5,436 nucleotides of DNA from NCBI GenBank assembly GCA_021780625.1, contig JAJXYI010000454.1, positions 1 to 5,436 of the forward strand. The letters run 5' to 3'. This DNA is from a bacterium (GTDB taxonomy: Bacteria > Verrucomicrobiota > Verrucomicrobiae > Opitutales > Opitutaceae). The translations under genes were made by a program, and so were the position numbers. The notes under the pieces were generated by a model that worked only from the letters and a program-made list of their open reading frames with translations, did no database searches and was not told where the DNA came from. Every line of letters begins with the position of its first letter. Within the stretch, counting starts at the first letter, position 1. Shown here one piece after another: positions 1 to 4,546 of this stretch.

Positions 1-614
1 CTCGTCGGGATGTAGGCGATCTCCGCGCTGTCGGTCTTGATGCCGGCCTTGTCGAGCGCCTGGAGAAGCTTGTCGAAGCCATGGACGCCACACCGCACCT
101 CGAAGCCCTCCTCGGTCGCGATGACGTCGTCCGCGCCGGCCTCGAGGGCGACTTCCATGAGGGTGTCCTCGGTCGCCTTGTCCTTGCCCACGAGGATCTG
201 TCCGGCATGGAGGAATTGAAACGCGACGGCCCCGGTTCCGCCGAGATTGCCCCCGTGCCTGGTAAACAGGCTGCGGATGGCGGCGGCCGCGCGGTTCTTG
301 TTGTCGGTGGTCACCTTTACGATGAAGGCCACACCGCCGGGACCATAGCCCTCGTAAGTGATATCCTCGTAACTGACGCCTGGCAGTTCACCGGTGCCCT
401 TCTTGACCGCGCGGTCGACATTGTCCGCGGGCATGTTGGACTCGCGGGCCTTGAGAAGCAGGGTGCGAAGGCGCGCGTTGCCTTCCGGGTCGCCACCGCC
501 GGCCTTCGCCGCGAGTGTGATGTCACGGGAGAGACGGCTGAAGACCTTGCCTTTGCGCGCATCCGTGACGGCCTTGATGCGCTTAACCTTGGACCACTTG
601 TTATGACCAGCCAT
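1..614 (-). CDS. yebC: YebC/PmpR/TACO1-family protein, 3' end outside window
   Basis: The minus frame is open from ATG at 614 through base 1 (204 residues seen), so the C-terminus, about 35-45 residues by the usual family length of 235-250, lies outside. The N-terminus MAGHNKWSKVKRIKAVTDAR and the following KGKVFSRLSR match the family signature (MAGHSKW...DAKRGK.F). The core segment with YEGYGPGG (88-95), TDNKNR (103-108) and HGGNLG.TGAVAFQF (120-134) is the most conserved part of YebC domains 2/3. Family members are cytoplasmic. Some are described as DNA-binding transcriptional regulators (PmpR in Pseudomonas), and more recently some as ribosome-associated factors that relieve stalling at proline-rich stretches; mitochondrial TACO1 is a translational activator. 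The sequence does not decide between these roles. The start is fixed by the universal N-terminal motif. No Shine-Dalgarno motif precedes it (leader CTCTTTACCGCC). It lies 130 nt downstream of yidC on the same strand, so it may be cotranscribed or have its own promoter; I saw no convincing one. Confidence 0.95.
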   Translation of the reverse strand, partial: MAGHNKWSKVKRIKAVTDARKGKVFSRLSRDITLAAKAGGGDPEGNARLRTLLLKARESNMPADNVDRAVKKGTGELPGVSYEDITYEGYGPGGVAFIVKVTTDNKNRAAAAIRSLFTRHGGNLGGTGAVAFQFLHAGQILVGKDKATEDTLMEVALEAGADDVIATEEGFEVRCGVHGFDKLLQALDKAGIKTDSAEIAYIPT

Positions 615-744
615 GGCGGTAAAGAGGCGAGAAGCGGGGGTCGAGCAGCGGGAAGGATTTCAGCCACGGAATCCGGAGCGGCCCGGAGCCGCCGCGGATT
701 CATTCTCGATTCCTAGACCTCGCTGCCCTCTTCCTTGGGTTGAA

Positions 745-2559
745 TCACCGTGCCGGCGTGACGTTCTTGATCGGGCGGCCGCCCTTCCTGGAGCCCTTGG
801 CACCCTTGTCCGTGCCGGCAGTGTCCTCGGCATCCCGCATGCGGTTGATGATCATCTGTTGGATCACCGAGAAGCCGCTGTTGACCGCCGAATAGAGCGC
901 CAGCGCGCAGGAATAATTGTAGAAGAGCAACGCGAAGACGTACGGCATGAAGCGCATCATCTTCACCTGGGCATTGTCGACGGTGGGCTGAGGCGTCATG
1001 CGCATCTGCAGGCCGGTCATCACACCCATCAGGATCGGCATGATGTTGATCGGAAGCCCGAAGATATGCGCCACGGTATCGGGGGCCGAGAGGTCATGGG
1101 CCCACAGGAATCCCGCAAAGCGGAAGGCAGCGTTGCTTCGAAGCATTTCGAAGAAACCGATGAAGAAAGGGATCGTGATCAGCATCGGGAAGCAGCCGCC
1201 CATCGGGTTGACCTTGTGCTTCTTGAACAGGGCCATCGTTTCGGCCTGCAGCTTCTGTGGGCTGTCCTTGTACTTCTCGCGCAGGGCGGTCATCTCCGGC
1301 TGAATCTTCTGCATTCGCCGGGCTGACTTGGACGCGGTCAGCGTAAACGGCATGAAGACGATCTTGAGCAGGAGGGTGGTGAGAACGATGGCGACGCCCC
1401 AGTTGGCAAAGCCCGAATGGATCCAGTTGAGGAGGGTGAGCAGCAGCTTCGAGAAGAACGAGAAGATGCCGAACTCCATCACGTCATCCTGGTCGAGCTT
1501 GAAGACCGACGCGTTCGAGAGTCGTTTGTACTCCTTGGGGCCGGCATAGAAACCGCCGGAGAGCTGTGCCGTGCCGCCGGGGGCAATCGCGGGAAGCTCG
1601 AAGCGTGCCTCGCTCTTCAGGCCGATCGCCGGCACGGTCGTACCGGGGAACGGAGCGAGCTCGATGCGGCGCGTGTACAGGCCCGTGCCGGGCTTGTCGG
1701 GAGTGAGCAGGGAAACGAAGAACTGGTTTTGGACCGAGATCCAGGAGACCGAGGCATCCGTCTCGACGAGCGGTTTCGGCTCCTTGGAGCCTATGCCAAC
1801 GAAACTCAGCAGACCGCCGCCATCCAAGGTGGAGCGGGTGATAAACTTGGTCTTGGTGCCGATATGGTAACCATTGGTCTGGTAGATGCCGGAGTCGGAG
1901 GAATCCAGGGGAGTCGCAGTGCCGAGGTTGAGCACGGCGGGCATCGGCAGGATGGTCTGCTTCGTGAGGTTGCGGAAAATGGTGTCGTAGCGGATCTGAT
2001 ACGGATCGCTCTTCGCGTCGCCATTGCCGGGCACGAGCGTGTAACGGCGGATCACCTCGAGGCGATTGTCGTAGACTGCGCGATACTCGACCTCGGTCGC
2101 GGACTTGGCGACCAGCTGGTAGGGGGAGCTCCGGTCGAGACCGGGAAACTGGTCGATGGCGAGCGCGGGGTCGTTGCTGTCCTCGTTGAGGACGTAGGGG
2201 ACCGTCGGCTCGGCGAGGCTGACCGGATACTGAAGGCTGCCGGGCACGTCGGCGCGGGCGTGGGCGGTCGACACCAGGGCAACGCTCTTGATGGCGCCGC
2301 CGTAGTTCGTGAAGGTGACGCGGATGACGTCGTTCGAGAGCACGACGGAGGACGGAGCCGCGGTCGGCTTGGCGGGGGCGGCGAACGAAGCGTCGTTCGG
2401 GGAGGTCGGCGTGATGGTCTGGCCGGCCATGTTGGGGCCGGGGGTCTGGACGATCTCGGGGGCGGGAGGCGCGGGAGGCGAAAGCCTTGCGCTGAAGTAC
2501 ATGGTCGCGAAAGCCGCGACGAGCAGGATGACGCCGATGAGGGTGTTCTTTTTGTCCAT
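745..2559 (-). CDS. yidC: Membrane protein insertase YidC (Oxa1/Alb3 family), Gram-negative type
   Basis: The 604-residue protein inserts and folds inner-membrane proteins, alone or with SecYEG. Residues 6-24 form TM1, followed by a proline-rich stretch (PPAPPAP, 28-34) and a low-complexity Pro/Ala/Thr linker to about 70. A large periplasmic P1 domain follows (about 72-345), then the conserved insertase core (about 362-573). In the core, ANWGVAIVLTTLLLK (385-399) is TM2, and the amphipathic cytoplasmic loop SARRMQKIQPEM leads to KVNPMGGCFPMLITIPFF (449-466). MPILMGVMTGLQMRMTP (507-523) and FMPYVFALLFYNYS..LALYSAVN (537-560) complete it. Lys399 occupies the place of the hydrophilic-groove Arg (E. 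coli R366). The C-terminal tail (574-604) is Lys/Arg-rich, as expected for ribosome contact. ATG 2559 is chosen because MDKKNTLIGV is the typical YidC N-terminus; the same frame stays open another 112 codons to 2895, but that part lies over yidD in another frame and is not YidC-like. It sits 47 nt after yidD. Length fits the P1-containing Gram-negative class. Confidence 0.97.
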   Translation of the reverse strand: MDKKNTLIGVILLVAAFATMYFSARLSPPAPPAPEIVQTPGPNMAGQTITPTSPNDASFAAPAKPTAAPSSVVLSNDVIRVTFTNYGGAIKSVALVSTAHARADVPGSLQYPVSLAEPTVPYVLNEDSNDPALAIDQFPGLDRSSPYQLVAKSATEVEYRAVYDNRLEVIRRYTLVPGNGDAKSDPYQIRYDTIFRNLTKQTILPMPAVLNLGTATPLDSSDSGIYQTNGYHIGTKTKFITRSTLDGGGLLSFVGIGSKEPKPLVETDASVSWISVQNQFFVSLLTPDKPGTGLYTRRIELAPFPGTTVPAIGLKSEARFELPAIAPGGTAQLSGGFYAGPKEYKRLSNASVFKLDQDDVMEFGIFSFFSKLLLTLLNWIHSGFANWGVAIVLTTLLLKIVFMPFTLTASKSARRMQKIQPEMTALREKYKDSPQKLQAETMALFKKHKVNPMGGCFPMLITIPFFIGFFEMLRSNAAFRFAGFLWAHDLSAPDTVAHIFGLPINIMPILMGVMTGLQMRMTPQPTVDNAQVKMMRFMPYVFALLFYNYSCALALYSAVNSGFSVIQQMIINRMRDAEDTAGTDKGAKGSRKGGRPIKNVTPAR

Positions 2560-2606
2560 TCGGAAAGTGTCTTGAAGAACGAGGGAAAAGGAGCAGGGAG
2601 CAGGGA

Positions 2607-2942
2607 TTAGCCGCGGACGCAAGTCGGGGTTTGGCGGGGCAGCCGGGGGGGCGGAACCGGGTCGATGCCGCCGGCGCTCAGGGGCGTGCAACGGACAATC
2701 CTTCGCAGCGACAACCAGGAACCCCGCACCGCACCGTGCGAGGCGAGCGCCTGACAGGCGTAGTGCGAACAGGTCGGGTAGAATCTGCAGCCTGCGTTGG
2801 GCCCGAACAGGAGCGGCAGCACGGGGGACAACGTCCTCTGATAGGCGCGGACCGCGAGGATCAGGGTTCGAGCGAACCAGCCCGGCCCACGACATGGGCC
2901 CCGGGTGATTTCGATCTCAAGAGTGGGCGGGGGCGCGTCCAT
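2607..2942 (-). CDS. yidD: Membrane protein insertion efficiency factor YidD
   Basis: The 111-residue protein belongs to the small YidD (UPF0161/DUF37) family, which associates with the inner membrane and assists YidC-dependent insertion. The diagnostic motifs are present: [13 protein letters not shown] (28-40), the Cys-rich [15 protein letters not shown] (52-66), and [17 protein letters not shown] (81-97), including the GG.DPVP end. Family members usually run about 70-90 residues; this one has about 20 extra residues before the amphipathic helix and a short Pro/Arg tail. ATG 2942 is the only ATG between the rnpA region and the conserved core, and no GTG or TTG lies in frame between it and the core. 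It overlaps the end of rnpA by 26 nt in a different frame, so translation is likely coupled to rnpA. No Shine-Dalgarno motif is present (leader CCGTCCCCGTCCC). An in-frame ATG farther upstream at 3032 lies deep inside rnpA and is unlikely. Confidence 0.95.
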   Translation of the reverse strand: MDAPPPTLEIEITRGPCRGPGWFARTLILAVRAYQRTLSPVLPLLFGPNAGCRFYPTCSHYACQALASHGAVRGSWLSLRRIVRCTPLSAGGIDPVPPPRLPRQTPTCVRG

Positions 2943-3324
2943 GGGACGGGGACGGCAGGCGGTCGACGGCCTGGAGAAACCGGCGTTCGAGCCCTGCGAA
3001 TTCCACCGACGCCACAGCGGATCGCGACACAAGGAGCAGGTCGAGCGAGGGGTCGATGCGGCCCTGATGGAGTCGAAACAGTTCGCGAAGCCGGCGTTTC
3101 GCGAGGTTGCGACGATGGGCTTTGCCCACGGCGGCTGTGGACGCGACGACGCAGACGCGTGGCCCGAGAGGGCCGGCGCCTGCGGCGGGGGGAGCGGTCT
3201 GCGGCGCGGGATCGCGCGCGAGCCACCACAACGTGAACGCCCCGCAGTCCAGCCTGCGGCCCCGCTCCCTCACGGTGCGAATGTCGCTCTGGCGGCGAAG
3301 ATGCTGCTCAGGGCGATAGCGCAT
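2917..3324 (-). CDS. rnpA: Ribonuclease P protein component
   Basis: The 135-residue basic protein is the protein subunit of RNase P, which with the M1/rnpB RNA removes the 5' leader of precursor tRNAs. The N-terminal [16 protein letters not shown] (9-24) matches the family start (L....F..V...G.R). The signature RNR helix is [15 protein letters not shown] (70-84), corresponding to the family pattern RN..KR..RE.FR that contacts the RNA. It is followed by [19 protein letters not shown] (95-113), like the usual D.V.i.R..a....f..l. Between the first strand (TLWWLA, 31-36) and the next (RVCVVAST, 56-63) lies an unusual Pro/Ala/Gly-rich insert (about 38-55), which helps explain why it is longer than the usual 110-125 residues. 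It follows rpmH by 48 nt, the classic order. Its 3' end overlaps yidD. No Shine-Dalgarno motif; the leader GGGTCCCGCCCC is C-rich and sits just after a predicted hairpin. Confidence 0.95.
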   Translation of the reverse strand: MRYRPEQHLRRQSDIRTVRERGRRLDCGAFTLWWLARDPAPQTAPPAAGAGPLGPRVCVVASTAAVGKAHRRNLAKRRLRELFRLHQGRIDPSLDLLLVSRSAVASVEFAGLERRFLQAVDRLPSPSHGRAPAHS

Positions 3325-3331
3325 GGGGCGG

Positions 3332-3359
3332 GACCCGACGGCGGCGCGGGGCGCGGGTC
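3332..3359 (-). promoter_or_regulatory. Candidate hairpin in the rpmH-rnpA gap
   Basis: Within the 48-nt gap between rpmH and rnpA the minus-strand transcript can pair GACCCG (3359-3354) with CGGGTC (3337-3332), a perfect 6-bp arm around a 16-nt GC-only loop apart from its last base. The 3' arm ends seven nucleotides before the rnpA ATG, so it could affect ribosome access to rnpA or act as a weak attenuator that lowers rnpA relative to rpmH. There is no T-tract, so it is not a standard intrinsic terminator. The pairing is seen directly; the function is inferred, and such pairings are common by chance in GC-rich DNA. Confidence 0.25.
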
Positions 3360-3372
3360 GGAAATAACGGAA

Positions 3373-3510
3373 TCAGACCACCGTCAGGCGCTTACGGCCC
3401 TTCTGGCGGCGGGAGGCGAGCACTTTGCGGCCGCCCTTGGTCTTCGAGCGGGCGCGGAAGCCGATCTTGCGGGCGCGCTTTTTGCGATGCGGACGGAAGG
3501 TTGGTTTCAT
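3373..3510 (-). CDS. rpmH: 50S ribosomal protein bL34
   Basis: This 45-residue, extremely Arg/Lys-rich protein is the large-subunit ribosomal protein L34. The translation begins [20 protein letters not shown], contains [20 protein letters not shown] (21-40) and ends RLTVV. It matches the family pattern MK.T..P...KR.R..GFR.R..T..GR.vl..RR.KGR..L almost throughout. Length is normal (44-47). The start is fixed by the conserved N-terminus at ATG 3510, and the stop is TGA at 3375-3373. It is the first gene of the minus-strand cluster and is the usual neighbour of rnpA. In many bacteria dnaA lies on the other side of rpmH; here it is replaced by a divergent VOC-family gene. The leader directly before the ATG (CTTAATCAGTCACATACC) has no Shine-Dalgarno motif, which is notable for a ribosomal protein gene expected to be highly translated. 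Confidence 0.97.
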   Translation of the reverse strand: MKPTFRPHRKKRARKIGFRARSKTKGGRKVLASRRQKGRKRLTVV

Positions 3511-3559
3511 GGTATGTGACTGATTAAGAGTTAACGGAAGTGCCGAACCTTTTCCGCGC

Positions 3560-3565
3560 TGTCAA
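3560..3565 (-). promoter_or_regulatory. Possible -35 box for the rpmH cluster
   Basis: On the minus strand a perfect TTGACA lies 49 nt upstream of the rpmH ATG, in the divergent intergenic region where a promoter for rpmH-rnpA-yidD-yidC must be. With the standard 17-nt spacing the -10 position reads CACTTC, which is a poor match; AT-rich steps (GTTAACTCTTAAT) occur only 23-36 nt after the box. It is therefore a plausible but incomplete sigma-70-type element, and the hexamer alone could be chance. Confidence 0.25.
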
Positions 3566-3590
3566 GCTGGCCTTAGCAGGTGCCCGAACG

Positions 3591-3626
3591 GAAATTCGCC
3601 GAAATCGCCCGGCGAATCGCAATTTC
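3591..3626. repeat. Compact inverted and tandem repeat in the divergent intergenic region
   Basis: Between the divergent starts of rpmH and the VOC gene, ATTCGCC (3594-3600) is perfectly repeated in inverse as GGCGAAT (3611-3617) around a 10-nt centre. GAAATT (3591-3596) is inverted as AATTTC (3621-3626). The left side also reads as a tandem pair of near-identical 10-mers, GAAATTCGCC and GAAATCGCCC, so the unit recurs at one helical turn. Placement between two divergent genes and just upstream of a candidate -10 for the VOC gene suits a repressor or activator site. A cruciform or RNA hairpin with no function is the alternative. The symmetry is observed; the regulatory role is inferred. Confidence 0.4.
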
Positions 3627-3638
3627 GGTGCGCCAATC

Positions 3639-3644
3639 TACAAT
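3639..3644 (+). promoter_or_regulatory. Possible -10 box for the VOC gene
   Basis: TACAAT matches the TATAAT consensus at five of six positions and ends 17 nt before the ATG at 3662. If it is used, transcription would begin around 3650-3652, leaving a leader of only about 10 nt without a Shine-Dalgarno motif, so the mRNA would be nearly leaderless. No good TTGACA is seen at 16-18 nt upstream (ATCGCA or TCGCAA); instead that position is occupied by the right arm of the inverted repeat, which would fit an activator- or repressor-controlled promoter. Confidence 0.3.
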
Positions 3645-3661
3645 CAACCCCATCCCCCGCA

Positions 3662-4522
3662 ATGAGTCCTTCCCAATCCTTTTTCCAGCATGTGCGGCTG
3701 TCCGAGCTCAGGCTGCGCGTCCGCAATCTCGAAAACGTCAGCCGATTCTATGTGGACACGCTTGGCATGCGCGCCCTCGGCGGGCGGGACGGCCAGATCG
3801 AACTGGGCTATTCGCAGGACGTACCGGCCCTGGTGGTCTTGGTGGAATCCGCGAATGCGCCACTTCGACCGCGTGACGCTGCCGGACTGTTTCACGTCGC
3901 CTTCCTCCACCCCAATCGCGCCAGCCTTGGCCGAGCGGCCCGGCGGCTGGTCGACCTCGAAGTGCCGTTCGGAGGTGGCGATCATGGCGTCAGCGAAGCC
4001 TTGTACCTCGCAGACCCCGAGGGCAACGGAATCGAGCTGTACGCCGACCGGCCTGCCGAGGAATGGCCTGAGTCGAGCACGGGGGAAGTCGCAATGTACA
4101 CCGAGGAGGTGGACGTCGCCGGGATACTCAAGGCAGGAGAAGGGGAGCCTGGCGGAGGCCCAGAGGGCGTGCGGATCGGGCACATTCACCTCAGTGTCGC
4201 GGATCTTCCCGGCGCGGAACAGGTGCTGGCGCGCGGGCTCGGTTTTTCGGTGCGACAGCGAAACTACCCCGGCGCGCTGTTTTTCGGCCGGGACGGGTAC
4301 CATCACCACTTCGGCGCGAACACCTGGCGCAGTCGTCGCGCTGTGCCGGCGGGCAGCCTCGGGCTGGACCGGTTCACGCTCGCGATGAGCCCCTGCCCCG
4401 AACCGCGCGAGCTGTCCTCCACCATGCGCCAACTTGGGGCGTTCACCGAGTCCGAGGGCATCGGATACACGGACCTCCGCACCTCGGATGGTATTGGAAT
4501 TCGTGTGACAAGCCTGGACTGA
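3662..4522 (+). CDS. Two-domain VOC-superfamily protein, CatE-like (glyoxalase/extradiol dioxygenase fold)
   Basis: The 286-residue protein has two vicinal-oxygen-chelate domains, as in the catechol-2,3-dioxygenase-like CatE group (COG2514). Domain 1 (about 13-130) runs LSELRLRVRNLENVSRFYVD, then GLFHVAFLHP (75-84) and the group-specific DHGVSEALYLADPEGNGIEL (107-126). Likely metal ligands by family pattern are His78, His108 and Glu125. Domain 2 (about 170-284) starts RIGHIHLSVADLPGAEQVLA (171-190) and has the hallmark GYHHHFGANTW (212-222). The end, SDGIGIRV (275-282), has Arg281 where a typical VOC Glu ligand stands. Substrate is unknown. Related enzymes cleave catechols or act on glyoxalase-type substrates, and the altered site means activity cannot be assumed. 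ATG 3662 gives a short natural lead-in to domain 1. It is divergent from rpmH and convergent with the membrane-protein gene at 4547, and is probably monocistronic. No membrane segment or signal peptide: cytoplasmic. Confidence 0.88.
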   Translation: MSPSQSFFQHVRLSELRLRVRNLENVSRFYVDTLGMRALGGRDGQIELGYSQDVPALVVLVESANAPLRPRDAAGLFHVAFLHPNRASLGRAARRLVDLEVPFGGGDHGVSEALYLADPEGNGIELYADRPAEEWPESSTGEVAMYTEEVDVAGILKAGEGEPGGGPEGVRIGHIHLSVADLPGAEQVLARGLGFSVRQRNYPGALFFGRDGYHHHFGANTWRSRRAVPAGSLGLDRFTLAMSPCPEPRELSSTMRQLGAFTESEGIGYTDLRTSDGIGIRVTSLD

Positions 4523-4539
4523 GCCGCGGAGGCCGCGGC
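4523..4539. terminator. GC hairpin between convergent genes, possible bidirectional terminator
   Basis: Starting at the base after the VOC stop codon, GCCGCGG (4523-4529) and CCGCGGC (4533-4539) form a perfect 7-bp, all-GC stem around a 3-nt loop (AGG). It fills most of the 24-nt gap between the convergent VOC gene and the membrane-protein gene, so it lies at the 3' end of both transcripts. No T-tract follows on either strand, so it is not a classical intrinsic terminator; it may stabilise 3' ends or act as a bidirectional stop. In DNA this rich in GC, chance pairing is possible. Confidence 0.45.
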
Positions 4540-4546
4540 CCGGCAT

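Noticed and set aside
678..692. Small GC hairpin (GCGGC/GCCGC) in the yidC-yebC gap as a yidC terminator
   Set aside because: Only a 5-bp stem with no T-tract, about 50 nt after the yidC stop; not distinguishable from chance pairing in GC-rich DNA.
81..716. 211-codon plus-strand frame opposite yebC
   Set aside because: It is antisense to the unmistakable YebC coding frame, and its translation resembles no family I know.
1417..2610. 397-codon open frame on the plus strand opposite yidC
   Set aside because: Low-complexity Gly/Arg/Val/Asp-rich translation with no recognisable motif, lying wholly antisense to a well-supported yidC. Long antisense frames are expected in GC-rich genes with biased third positions.
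2560..2895. 112-codon upstream extension of the YidC frame, starting at 2895
   Set aside because: The added segment is Arg/Pro-rich, overlaps all but the first codons of yidD in another frame, and would put non-YidC sequence before the typical MDKKN..TM1 N-terminus.
2905..3519. 204-codon plus-strand frame across rnpA and rpmH
   Set aside because: It spans the antisense of two conserved genes and the gap between them; no family features in its translation.
3511..3661. Replication origin next to rpmH
   Set aside because: rpmH often neighbours dnaA and oriC, but I found no TTATCCACA-like DnaA boxes and no AT-rich unwinding region here, and dnaA is not present in the window.
3644..4546. 300-codon minus-strand frame opposite the VOC gene
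   Set aside because: The plus strand has clear paired VOC motifs (DPEGNGIEL, GYHHHFGANTW); the antisense frame has none and would run into the divergent intergenic repeat.
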